Below are positions 8,683-18,300 of a stretch of DNA of 64,000 nucleotides, piece after piece (positions within the stretch are counted from its first letter, which is position 1; every line of letters starts with the position of its first letter). The DNA lies in assembly GCF_026341775.1 (NCBI RefSeq), contig NZ_JAPEOB010000005.1:1-64000 (forward strand), given 5' to 3'. Origin of the DNA: Streptomyces sp. NBC_00654 (GTDB lineage Bacteria > Actinomycetota > Actinomycetes > Streptomycetales > Streptomycetaceae). Made by a program: the position numbers and the translations under genes. The notes below the pieces were generated by a model. It was not told the DNA's origin. It made no database searches and worked only from the letters and a program-made list of their open reading frames with translations.

Positions 8683-9492
8683 ATGGCAGCCCAATCGAAC
8701 GCCGGTCCGGCGATTCGCGTGCAAGGTCTCAAGAGGTCGTACGGGAAGCTCGAAGTGCTGCGCGGTGTGGACTTCGACGTGGCGCGGGGCAGCATCTTCG
8801 CCCTGCTTGGTTCCAACGGGGCGGGCAAGACCACGACCGTGAGGATCCTTGCCACGCTCCTGAAAGCCGACGCGGGGGCGGCAAGCATCCATGGCTTCGA
8901 CGTTGCCACACAGTCGGCGAACGTACGGGAGTCCATCAGTCTCACCGGACAGTTCGCGGCCGTCGACGAGATCCTCAGCGGTCGGGAGAACCTCACCCTC
9001 GTCGCCAGGCTGCGCCACCTCAAGGACCCGGGCGCGATCGCGGACGACCTGCTGAGGCGTTTCTCGCTGACCGAGGCCGGCGCGCGCCGAGTGTCCACGT
9101 ACTCGGGTGGGATGCGCCGCCGACTGGACATCGCGATGAGCCTCATCGGGAATTCGCCGGTGATTTTCCTGGACGAGCCGACAGCCGGACTCGACCCCGA
9201 AGCGCGCATCGAGGTGTGGGATGCGGTCAAGGAGCTCGCCGGCCACGGAACGACGGTGCTGCTCACCACGCAGTATCTGGACGAGGCCGAGCAGCTGGCC
9301 GACCGGATCGGGATCCTTCACCAGGGTCGGATCATCGTGAACGGCACCCTCGCCGAGCTCAAGCAGCTCTTCCCGCCCGCCAAGGTCGAGTACGTCGAGA
9401 AGCAGCCGACTCTCGAGGAGATCTTCCTCGCAGTCATCGGCGGCAGCGACAAGAGCGACGTCACTGGCACGACAACTGGGGGACAACAATGA
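8683..9492 (+). CDS. DrrA-like ABC exporter ATPase
   Basis: Cytoplasmic nucleotide-binding subunit of an ABC-2 type exporter, of the daunorubicin-resistance (DrrA) type. Walker A GSNGAGKTTT is near residue 43, the signature YSGGMRRRLD near 140, and Walker B VIFLDEPTAGLD near 160. A short DrrA-type C-terminal domain follows. AAGGAGG precedes ATG 8683 by 9 bp; the in-frame ATG 8677 is too close to it. The stop overlaps the permease start as ATGA. The substrate is unknown, with drug or lipid efflux likely. Confidence 0.92.
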   Translation: MAAQSNAGPAIRVQGLKRSYGKLEVLRGVDFDVARGSIFALLGSNGAGKTTTVRILATLLKADAGAASIHGFDVATQSANVRESISLTGQFAAVDEILSGRENLTLVARLRHLKDPGAIADDLLRRFSLTEAGARRVSTYSGGMRRRLDIAMSLIGNSPVIFLDEPTAGLDPEARIEVWDAVKELAGHGTTVLLTTQYLDEAEQLADRIGILHQGRIIVNGTLAELKQLFPPAKVEYVEKQPTLEEIFLAVIGGSDKSDVTGTTTGGQQ

Positions 9493-10250
9493 CCGCGTAC
9501 TTCTTCAGCGACACTGTCGCGCTCACGGGGCGGACCTTGCGCCATGTCACCCGAAGCATGGACACCATCATCACGACTGCCATCACGCCGGTCGCCATGA
9601 TGCTGATGTTCGTTTACGTGTTCGGCGGCGCCATCGATACCGGGTCGGTTTCGTATGTGAACTACATGCTGCCCGGCATCCTGCTCATGACCATCGCATC
9701 GGGCGTCTCCTACACCGCGTACCGGCTGTTCACCGATGTGAAGAGCGGGATCTTCGAACGATTCCAGTCCATGCCGATCGCGCGGTCGGGTGTGCTGTGG
9801 GCCCACGTCGTCACCTCTCTGGTCGCCAACCTGATCGCCCTCGCGCTCGTCGTGGGCGTTGCTGTGCTCATGGGCTTCCGCTCAGGGGCAGGTGTGCTGG
9901 CCTGGCTCGCCGTCACCGGTATCCTGCTCCTGTTCACCCTGGCGCTGACCTGGCTTGCCGTGATCCCCGGGCTCTCCGCGTCGTCGGTCGAGGGCGCTGG
10001 CGCGTTCGCCTACCCCCTCATCTTCCTGCCGTTCGTCAGTTCGGCGTTCGTTCCCACAAAGACGATGCCCGGCCCGGTGCGCTGGTTCGCCGAACATCAA
10101 CCGGTTACGTCGATCGTCAACACGATCCGCAACCTGTTCGCCCAGCAGCCGGCCGGCGACGACATCTGGACCGCCCTCGCATGGTGCGTCGGCATCCTCG
10201 TCGTGGCGTACATCTTCGCGATGGCCGCCTACCGCCGGAAGATCGCCTGA
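9489..10250 (+). CDS. ABC-2 type permease (DrrB-like)
   Basis: A 253-residue membrane subunit with six hydrophobic segments. The ABC-2 permease pattern is visible (MLPGILLMTIASGVSYTAYR, then ERFQSMPIARS, and a late PFVSSAFVPTKTMP loop). It is coupled to the ATPase gene by a 4-bp overlap and would form the exporter channel with it. Confidence 0.92.
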   Translation: MTAYFFSDTVALTGRTLRHVTRSMDTIITTAITPVAMMLMFVYVFGGAIDTGSVSYVNYMLPGILLMTIASGVSYTAYRLFTDVKSGIFERFQSMPIARSGVLWAHVVTSLVANLIALALVVGVAVLMGFRSGAGVLAWLAVTGILLLFTLALTWLAVIPGLSASSVEGAGAFAYPLIFLPFVSSAFVPTKTMPGPVRWFAEHQPVTSIVNTIRNLFAQQPAGDDIWTALAWCVGILVVAYIFAMAAYRRKIA

Positions 10251-10265
10251 GGCAGGCTGAGACCC

Positions 10266-11060
10266 ATGCTCACCATCAGCCAGCTCGCGGCGTACGCCGG
10301 GGTGACGGTGCGGGCGGTACGTCACTACCACCGGATCGGGTTGCTGCCGGAGCCGGAGCGCGACCGGTCCGGATACCGGACCTACGACGCTGTCGCGGTC
10401 GTACGACTGATCCGGATCCGCACCCTCGCAGACGCCGGCGTGCCACTGGCCCGGGTGCAGGAACTCCTCGACGCCGGCCCGGAGAAGTTCACCGGCGGTG
10501 TCCAGGAGATCGACAAGGCCCTGCGCGCCGAGATCCGGCGGCTGCAGAACACTCGCAGCCGACTCGCCAGGCTCGCCGCAGGAGAGCACCTGGCGCTCCC
10601 GCAGAGCGTCGTGGACTACCTCGACCGGCTGCGCGGTCTCGGCATTGGGGAGCGGTACATCGAGATGGAGCGGGACGCCTGGATCATGATCGCTGCCCAG
10701 GTGCCGCATGCGATCGACTCCGTGATCGCCAGGAAACATGAGGAGCTGGACGACCCCGACATGGTGAAGCTCTACAGCCTTCTCAGCGGGGCACTCGACT
10801 GGCCGGCCACCGACCCGCGGATCGTCGAGGCCGCCGACATCATGGAGCGCTTGATGATTCGCGCGGTGGAGGCCGGCGAGGTGGGTGTCGACGACGGCAT
10901 CGACGACCAGTTCGTCGACCTGATGGACTCAACCATGCTCGAGTCCTCACCGCACGCCGCACAGCTGTTGGCGATCCTGCAGGAGCGTGGCTGGAGGGGC
11001 TGGACCCGCATCGAGCGAGTGCCTGCCGACAGACTCAACACTGAACTGCCGCCACCTTGA
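10266..11060 (+). CDS. MerR-family regulator
   Basis: The N-terminal MerR helix-turn-helix (LTISQLAAYAGVTVRAVRHYHR, then GYRTYD) spans residues 1-70, followed by a dimerisation helix. The ~180-residue C-terminal domain is of the multidrug-sensing kind and has no metal-binding Cys pair. It begins 15 bp after the permease, so it is in the same operon and probably controls the exporter. Confidence 0.9.
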   Translation: MLTISQLAAYAGVTVRAVRHYHRIGLLPEPERDRSGYRTYDAVAVVRLIRIRTLADAGVPLARVQELLDAGPEKFTGGVQEIDKALRAEIRRLQNTRSRLARLAAGEHLALPQSVVDYLDRLRGLGIGERYIEMERDAWIMIAAQVPHAIDSVIARKHEELDDPDMVKLYSLLSGALDWPATDPRIVEAADIMERLMIRAVEAGEVGVDDGIDDQFVDLMDSTMLESSPHAAQLLAILQERGWRGWTRIERVPADRLNTELPPP

Positions 11061-11283
11061 AGGCAGGTCAGGGTCCTGGAGGGACACTCTTTGGGGGTGC
11101 ACGCGCTGGCCGCGGGCGACCGCCTGCCTCAGTGAGGAACAGGGCCGGCGCGGTAGGGGTGGGCAGCGTGGATGTACTGCTCGTCACCGGGCACCCCCAA
11201 CCACCAGAGACGCGAGGCCGCGCTGTCCGACCCTGCGCATACGCTGTCGCGTCGGAGCTGAGAACCTTGGAGCTGGAGGCGGC

Positions 11284-11766
11284 ATGTCGTTGACGTGGCT
11301 GGAGACGGGGGGCGGCCCGTTCATCGTGGTTCCACGCACCGCGTTGTCGCACTGGTCGGGAACGGAGGGCGACTACGACCGGGCCTGCGAGATCATGGAT
11401 CTCGTCGGAGTACTCGAACTGCCTGACGGAGGCGAGGCGCTCGTCCTCGGGGACGAACCGCTCTCCGCTGCCTACCTTCCCGCGCACCGAGTGCTCGTCC
11501 GCTGGTGCTATGCGGAGAGCGAGGAGGGCGTCGCTGACATCATCCTGGCCGGACTTCCCACTGCTGAGTGGGACGAAGGGCCCGTTCTGAGGACCACTGG
11601 CGAGCTCGTCATATTTGACGCCGCCTACTCCGGCACTGAGGTCGGGACGCTCGCGGACAGCACCGTTCTCGAACTCGGCGCCAGCCGCTACCGGGTGGAC
11701 TCGGCAAGCATCGAACCTGACCAGCTGACGTCCTTTCGCGTCCACCGATTCGTTGAGCTGGACTGA
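11284..11766 (+). CDS. Imm21-like immunity protein
   Basis: A 160-residue soluble protein. The segments GGPFIVVPRTALSHWSG, DYDRACEIMD, ALVLGDEPLSAAYLP and VRWCYAESE match the Imm21 family, cytosolic antidotes of polymorphic toxins. GGAGG precedes the ATG. No cognate toxin is nearby, so it is probably an orphan immunity gene. Confidence 0.72.
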   Translation: MSLTWLETGGGPFIVVPRTALSHWSGTEGDYDRACEIMDLVGVLELPDGGEALVLGDEPLSAAYLPAHRVLVRWCYAESEEGVADIILAGLPTAEWDEGPVLRTTGELVIFDAAYSGTEVGTLADSTVLELGASRYRVDSASIEPDQLTSFRVHRFVELD

Positions 11767-12013
11767 CCCGAAGCCTGTGCAGAGAAGGTCGGTCAAGTAC
11801 GCGCCGTTCGTCCTGGCCGACTTCAGCTCCGCGTCTGTGAAGCTGACCCGCCCCAGAATCCAGCGGACCAGCCACCTGCAATCGAAGAACACGTTAATCA
11901 CGAGCGAGACAACTGGACCGGTTCCTATAGATCCTGGGCATTGGCTTGGGGAGAAGTCGTGCCGCATGCCGCCAGCTCCCTCTCGGACCGAGGCGACGTG
12001 GGATGATCGAGGA

Positions 12014-12445
12014 ATGCGGGGGACCAGCAGCGAGGACGGGCGAGCCCTTCGGCGTGACGCCGAGCGAGTCGTCAACGAGGTCGCGCAAGGACACCGCACG
12101 TTGGATGACGGGACGTCCTGGTTCGCAGCCCTCTTCCCAGCGGGACGGCAGGTGGTGCTGCAGGAGGTCGTCGGCTATGCGATGCAAGCGCACATCACGT
12201 CGGCGGACGGCCATGCGGGGGTTGCCCGGTCCGGAGTGAAGCCCACCGCTAACCCTGCGGTGATGATTTGCATGGACCCACCCCGCTACGGGTTCGTAGC
12301 CCTCCCCGCCGACGAGCACGTCAAGGCGTTCCGTGTCCTTGTCTCGGTGTTCTCCGTCGCCGACACCCGCCGCAGACAGACCTACTGCAGAGGCACCTGC
12401 GGACACGCGTGGCACAACTTGCCTCCCTCAGTGGAGAAGCTGTAG
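12014..12445 (+). CDS. DUF5958-like protein
   Basis: A 143-residue protein. NEVAQGHRTLDDGTSWF, the middle VLQEVVGYAMQAHI and the C-terminal VADTRRRQTYCRGTCGHAWHNL fit the DUF5958 family, which is frequent in Streptomyces next to immunity-type genes. The Cys-Cys-His cluster at the end may bind zinc. ATG 12014 follows a weak GAGGA. Function unknown. Confidence 0.65.
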   Translation: MRGTSSEDGRALRRDAERVVNEVAQGHRTLDDGTSWFAALFPAGRQVVLQEVVGYAMQAHITSADGHAGVARSGVKPTANPAVMICMDPPRYGFVALPADEHVKAFRVLVSVFSVADTRRRQTYCRGTCGHAWHNLPPSVEKL

Positions 12446-12570
12446 CGCAGCTGGCCGAGCAGTATTGAGAGCCGGTCCGCCGGCCGCAGTCCGGCTTCCG
12501 AGCAGAGGCTGCTTTGTCGGTCGGCTTTCGATCGCGAGTCCTGCAAGCAGCGCAGGCAGGGCAGTTGTCT

Positions 12571-12672
12571 GGCGGGTGTCTTGAGTACGCGCGGCAGGTG
12601 GATGTGCAGGTGCTCGACTTTCCGGCCGCGGACCAGCAGTTCCGTGAGGCCGGATGCCCTTTTCCGGACTGA
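12571..12672 (-). pseudogene. RapZ C-terminal-like fragment (C-terminal part)
   Basis: Encodes ASGLTELLVRGRKVEHLH and HLPRVLKTPA, matching the end of the intact gene at 23004-23414. The N-terminal part lies about 700 bp away at 13378-13518. Confidence 0.55.
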
Positions 12673-12696
12673 GACACTGCTTCTCCTGGTGGGTAG

Positions 12697-13323
12697 GTGC
12701 CGGGCATGATGGTCATCGACGGGAGCCCATGCCCGAGAGGACGAGTGCGACAGGTGTTTGGAGACGTACGGACGGACTTGACGGACCTGTGGCAGCAGCA
12801 TTGGCCCGACTGCCCACCGGTTGGTTACAAGCTCCGCGACCCGTATCGCAATGTCTGGGTGCGCTTCCACAGCCTGCCGGAGTCGAAGCGATACGCAGAG
12901 AACGAGAGCGAGTACGCCGTCGTCCTGGGGCGATACAACGCGGTCCTCGATGAGTTGTTCGCTGGTGGGGATGTGTACGTGATCACGCCGGTCTGGACGA
13001 CCGAAGCCGACGTTCCGCCGTTGCTGCCCGACGCCACCTACTGGCAGAGCCTGCTGGTGGAGAACGATCCCGACCCGGAACTCCGCACCTACTGCCATCT
13101 CTTCGCCGCCCGCCGGCCCTGGCGGCGTGGCTGCCTCGACGAGTTGCTTCGTGACATCGCCGACGAGAAAGTGGCGGGAGTCCTGGTCACCGACATGCAG
13201 ATGCGGCGCATCCACCACCCCTACGACGGGGGCGCTGATGTCTTCCTCACCACGCCTGAGGAACAGAATCTCACGCGCGAGCGGCATGCCAACTGGCTTT
13301 CCAGCAGCCCGTCGGGGCTTTGA
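12697..13323 (+). CDS. DUF3885-like protein
   Basis: A 208-residue protein with the family pattern WPDCPPVGYKLRD, WVRFHSLPESKRYAE, YNAVLDELFAGGDVYVITPVW and a C-terminal GADVFL segment. DUF3885 members are soluble proteins of unknown role, often in immunity-gene clusters. The gene sits between the two separated parts of a RapZ-like pseudogene on the opposite strand. Start ATG 12697 or the next Met codons. Confidence 0.7.
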   Translation: MPGMMVIDGSPCPRGRVRQVFGDVRTDLTDLWQQHWPDCPPVGYKLRDPYRNVWVRFHSLPESKRYAENESEYAVVLGRYNAVLDELFAGGDVYVITPVWTTEADVPPLLPDATYWQSLLVENDPDPELRTYCHLFAARRPWRRGCLDELLRDIADEKVAGVLVTDMQMRRIHHPYDGGADVFLTTPEEQNLTRERHANWLSSSPSGL

Positions 13324-13377
13324 CGGGCCAGGACCACCAACCACCGCATTCCTGGCTGAGGATGATCTCCTGAACTC

Positions 13378-13518
13378 CAGGGAAGGCGAGCCGTCGAGGT
13401 CGAGGTCGAGGACGTGCTGGTCGCGGACGTCCGCCGTCCGATCGGCAGCGGGCGGGGCGGGGGAGCCGTCCCGGCCGGTGGGCAAGTGGAGGTAGCTGAA
13501 GGAGATCAGGCGGATCTG
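13378..13518 (-). pseudogene. RapZ C-terminal-like fragment (N-terminal part)
   Basis: Encodes IRLISFSYLHLPTGRDGSP and AADRTADVRDQHVLDLDLDG, matching the start of the intact gene at 23004-23414. The start codon position reads CAG. Confidence 0.55.
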
Positions 13519-13525
13519 AAGCGCA

Positions 13526-13975
13526 CCGGCCGCGTTCCGCAAGGACGATACCGACTTCACCGATGCCGCTGCGGCCACCACGCGGATTGCGGCCGAGTTC
13601 GACGGCTGGGCACCGGAGCTCACCGCACTGATCACCGACGGCGACACCGCGCCGGTCCTGCGCCCCCAGTACGCCCTGCCGACCGGGCACCGGTGGGATC
13701 GAGTGCCGGGGGTCACCCTGATCGGCGACGCCGCCCATCTCGCGCCCCCGAACGGCGACGGCGCCAACCTGGCCATGTACGACGGCGCGGAACTCGGCAA
13801 GGCCCTCGCCGCGCACCCCGACGATGCCGAGGCCGCGCTCACCGAGTATGAGCAGGCCATGTTCCCTTGCGGCGCCGAGGCCACCACCTCTGAACGTGGA
13901 GAGGTTCCGGGGACCGACTCCGAGTACAACACGGCCCAGGGCCTGATCAGCATGATCACCGAGAAGAGCCAATGA
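13526..13975 (+). pseudogene. FAD-dependent monooxygenase fragment
   Basis: The frame entering from ~13526 without a start carries the C-terminal part of a TetX/PHBH-type flavin monooxygenase: GVTLIGDAAHLAPPNGDGANLAM (FAD ribityl-binding GD motif), then a helical ALTEYEQAMFP. The N-terminal Rossmann half is missing, so this is a truncated remnant. Tetracycline or aromatic-compound modification is the family role. Confidence 0.65.
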
Positions 13976-14362
13976 GCCGCTCAGGCCCCGATCTGACGCT
14001 GGCCGGGATGAGAAGCGGACGGCCGGTCGACTCCTCAGAGGCCGACCCCGACGGGGTCAGCATCTACGTCGGACGTGCCTCCGAAGCGGGCGACGACGGT
14101 AGAGACCAGTCACACCCAGGCTTCAGCGGCTCGTATGGCGCTTCAGCGCCACTTCCCTGGCACCAAAAACCGCTGTGCGCCTCTCTGACGGCTCACCACG
14201 AAGCTCGACACCGTCTCGCACCAGGTGCATCGCGTTCAGCCGCCTGAGGTGCCATTCTGGGCATCGCATTTCTTCCAACTTAGGAGTTTTGCCGGATTGA
14301 TGTGCTGGCGGCAGCTGGACCGCGAGCACAAATCCGAATGTGGCCGGGGCGCCCGAAACACA
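13976..14362. other. No supported gene
   Basis: A 91-codon frame overlaps the monooxygenase remnant stop but shows no recognisable features. Nothing else was seen. Confidence 0.4.
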
Positions 14363-14402
14363 AAAGGTCCGTGCCACCAAGGTCTTGGTGGCACGGACCT
14401 TT
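14363..14402. terminator. Strong hairpin terminator
   Basis: 19-bp perfect arms with a 2-base loop, flanked by A/T runs. It lies just beyond the end of the minus-strand pseudogene at 14420-15115. Confidence 0.8.
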
Positions 14403-14419
14403 CCCGTCAGTCGTACATG

Positions 14420-15115
14420 TCAGCCAGTTCGCGTCCCGCGTTCACCGTCCTCGACGGCTGCGGCCAGGAGCGCAACGACGTCCGTCTCGTACGGATCGAC
14501 GTAGCGCTCGTGGTCATTGAAGTCGCACGGCGCACCGTGCGCGGTGACGGTGAATCCGGGGATGACGGTGGCTGCCCTGCCCTCCAGTTCGGTGTTGAGG
14601 CGGTCGGCGTCCCGGTCGGCAAGCCAGGTCTGGGTGTAGGGGCCGAGGCGGAGCAGGGTGTGGCCGGTGCCGTCGCCGCGGCGGGCTTCGACGTGGACTC
14701 CGTAGTGCGCGGGTTTCATGCCGACATTGTCGGGGAGGTCGAGGCCGGCCGCGGCGTGGGTGAGCGGCGTGTAGGCGGGGTTCTAGACGCCGAGGGTCGT
14801 AGCTGTCTTGCAGCGGAGCCAGCCCTTGTTGGTGTAGCCGAGTTGGTGGCCGTGGAGGTAGGCCATGGCGTGTGGGCTGTCGGGGTGTTGCAGGGCGATG
14901 GCGATGAGGTCGGGGCCGTGGTCGTCGCCGGGGCGGGGGCGGGCGCGCTCGACGAACGGGCCGATCCTCACCGCGATGTCCTGGGCGCATCCGGATCCCC
15001 AGGGCTGCGGGGTGTGCAGGGCGGCGAGCATGGAGCGGAATGCGTGGACGACGGCCAGGTCCTCGGAGGTGAGAGCAGTGCCGGGGTGTTGCCGCAGCGG
15101 CGGCGGGAGAGTCAC
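14420..15115 (-). pseudogene. Paralogue of 22333-23007, broken by amber codon
   Basis: The whole frame is similar to the intact hypothetical at 22333-23007 (AQDIAVRIGPFVERA, GWLRCKTATTLG, THAAAGLDLP, GHTLLRLGPYTQT). TAG at codon 111 (14783-14785) replaces a Trp (TGG) of the paralogue, a single G-to-A change. Both halves remain in one frame. GTG 15115 is the likely original start. Confidence 0.75.
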
Positions 15116-15309
15116 AGCTTCATCGGGTGGGCTCCTGGTCGTGGGTGGGGTGGGTCCAGGGGAGGGTGAGGCCGTCGCCGGCGGTGCGGGGGAGTAGATG
15201 CCCGTGGTGGTGTTCTTCGCGCTCGGCACGTCTCATGAGACATGCCGTCTGATGCGAGCGGGGTGTCTGGGCTGGGGCTGAAGGAGCCGGATCTCCAGAA
15301 GACCAGCCA

Positions 15310-18300
15310 TTAGGGCCCCGCGTGTACCTGGCACGCCCACAGGCTGGGCGTCTGGGAATAGGTGTCGCGCAGGGTGCGTACAGCGCGGTGCAGGGCCTCG
15401 GCCGTGCGGGCGACGTCGAGTGTGCCGTCGCCCCTTTTCAGGGTGTCGTACACGCTGAGCGCGACTTCCGCCCCGATCAGGTCGTCGACGTGCCACAGGG
15501 AGCCGACGACATGAGGGAAGCCAGCCATCTGGAAGGCGCTGACGATGTGGACGGCCTCGTCTGCGAGCTCGGGGCTGGTGCGCAGGGTGTCGCAGGCGGA
15601 CAGATAGGCGAGCCGGACCGACGGCAGCCGCAGCCGGGCCAGGTCGCGGACGGTCAGCGGGCGTTCGGTGTGGTCGTGCAGGACGAGCCGGCTGCCGGAG
15701 GCGCGTTCCAGGTCGCCCAGGGCATGGCAGGCGAAGTGGGCGTAGGCGTGGCGGGGCAAGGCCGAGATGACCGCGGAGTGCGTGGCCGAGGCGTCCGCCA
15801 GCAGCGTGGCTTGGGGGAGCAGGCGGGCCAGGTGGTCGGCCTCGCGGCGTGCGCCGGGGAGCGGAGCCTGTCCGGTGGCCTGTGCGACGCTGACGACGAG
15901 GGTTCCGGTGCCCGCCGGGCGGGCGACACGCTGGCGGGCGTGGTGTAGGGCACGCAGGGTCGGCGTGTACGAGGAGACCACCCGGTCCAGCGCGCCCGGA
16001 GCGGCGCCCGCGGGAGCCGCCGCGTGCAGCGGCAGCGTGCCCAGGAGACCGCCAGGCGACCACCACACGCGGGTTGCCGCGGGGAGGCGGTTGAGGACCG
16101 GGCCGGTAACCGCCTGCCACAGCCAGGCCAGGGTTTCCCGTACGTCCTGCTGCGCGCGCTGCGACTGCTTGCGGGAGGTTCCGGGTGTCTCGATGCGGAT
16201 CAGCGCGTCCTGGAAGGTCTGCCGACGTGTTGCCGTCGTCCGTGGGTCGAGGCCCGGGAGCGGTATGGCGTCGATGGAGTGCTCGGTGACGACCAGGGCG
16301 TCGCTGCCGTAAGGGGAGACGTTGACCAGGACCACCGGGCCAGCGGCGGCCGTCGCGCACAGTTCGCGTTCGTCCCAGTCCCGCACCGGACGCAGCAGGC
16401 CCAGTTCGGGGTGCTCGGCGCGGATCCTGGCGGTGAGGTCGCGCCACTCGGCGGCCAGTCGCTGCCGAAGGTCGGCGCGGGCGTCGTCGGGGCCGGACGG
16501 TCCCTCTTCCAGGAACCCCTGGCTGTCGGTCGCAGTGTCGAGTGCTTCCCGGAGTTCCTCGAAGCGGTCGGCGAGGTCCGGGGCGGCCTCCCGGAGCCGG
16601 GTCAGATCGCTGTCGGCGTCGAAGGCGTGGGAGAGGATCACGCCCCTGGCCTGTTCGAGCAGACCGACCGCGAGCCAGGGCCGGCCGCAGCGCACCGCGC
16701 AGGCAGCGGCGGCGGCGCCCAGCCCGACGGTCCGGCTCAGCAGGAGCTCCTGGTCGTCGCGGACGAGATGGCGCGGCGCCACGGAGTGCAGCAGGTCGAC
16801 GGCCACGACATAGCCGTCCAGAGCGCCGTCCCAGTCACCCAGTTCCGCCTGGACGTCGCCCCAGGACCGTGCGGCGTCCAGGCGCAGGGCGGGCGCGCAC
16901 TGCTGCTCCAGGGCCGCTTCCTGGAACCGCTTGGCCGCTTCGACTAGATCAGCCGGGCGGCGACGGCGGCGGGGACCCACGTCGCGCAGGGCGCGGCCGA
17001 GGTTCGCCAGGCGCGGTGTGCGCGTGGGGTGGCCGGGCGGGGTGGCCTCGACCGCCCGGCGGTGCAGCGCGACCGCCTCGTCCCGGGCGGTCGACGACAG
17101 CAGGGTGCGGGGGCTCAGGAGCCGTGCGTTCGCGGCCACCGTGAGGGCACCCGGCAGGTCGGGGGAGTTCGCGGGCAGCATCGCGATCACCGAGTCGGCC
17201 AGCTCGCGTGCCTCGCTGGCGTCGCCGAACCGCAGCGTCCGCGAGATGCGGAGCAGCAGGGCGACGGCGAGGTTGCGGCGGCGCCGGGGCAGCATCGGGT
17301 CGCCCTCCGGGGTGAGAGCGAGGGCCTTCCTCAAGAGCCCTACGGCCTCGTTGACTTGGGCGGCAGGGTCGGGGGCACGCTCGAAGCCCGTCATGAGACT
17401 GAGCCCCGTCGAGCTCAACAGCGCCGCCCGGTGCGCGGGGCCCATGCCGGGCAGCGCGGCGGCCCGGCGCCGGCACTCCTGGGCCTCCCGCAGGTCGTCG
17501 CCGTCCTCGGTCAGCTGGTACCGCAGACTCAACGCGGCACCGAGGTTGAGCAGCCGCAGTCCGAGCGACCCGTGTCCATCCTGGGTGAGTGCCACCGACC
17601 CCCGATGAGCCAGCACGGCCTCGTTCAACTCCACCGCTTTTCCGGAGCGCTGATAGCAAGTGATCAGCACCAGGCCGAGGTCGTCTAGCGCTGCGGGACG
17701 GTCCGGGTGGCCCGGCCGCATGAGCGCCTCGGCGTGCCGCAGCTGGCGCAGCGCTTCGTCCAGATCCGCCCCGTTCGCCTTCGGGTCGCGTAGGTAGCGG
17801 TTGTACAGGGCCATAGCGGGGGAGATGAGCGGCAGTTGTGGGTCGGCCGCCATCCCCGCAGATGCGCTGGAGCGGTCGGTGAGGTCGAGCGCCGCGTCCA
17901 GGTCGGACTGGGAACCGGTCGCGACGGAGCGGGCACGCAGGGCGTTGCCCAGCGCGTTGCGCAGGGCGGCGGTCTCCCCCGGATTCCCTGCCGCCCGCAG
18001 CGCCTCGGTGAACACGCCGATCGCCTCGTCCAGATCCGCCACGCGGCCGGTGTGCTGCGCCCTGAGGACGAGCGCCATGCCCAGGTCGTGGCCCGCCGCC
18101 GCGGGCCCCTTCAGATGGCCTGCGACGGCCCGGCGGCACACGTCCACCACCTCGTCGCACTCCTTGGGCGTCGCACCCGCCACCTGCCGCAACAACACCA
18201 GGGCTTGCCCCAAGGCGCTGAAGCAGCGGGGCAAATGCGGGTTCCCGGGCAGCAGTTGGGCCAGTACGTCCCGCGCGATGCCCACCGCCTCGTGCAGGTC

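Noticed and set aside
8592..9488. Long plus-strand frame fused upstream of the ABC permease
   Set aside because: It is the +1 shadow of the ATPase gene; the permease has its own ATG overlapping the ATPase stop.
13972..14247. 91-codon frame overlapping the monooxygenase remnant stop (ATGA)
   Set aside because: The overlap is suggestive, but composition is uninformative, the upstream gene is a remnant, and no family is seen.
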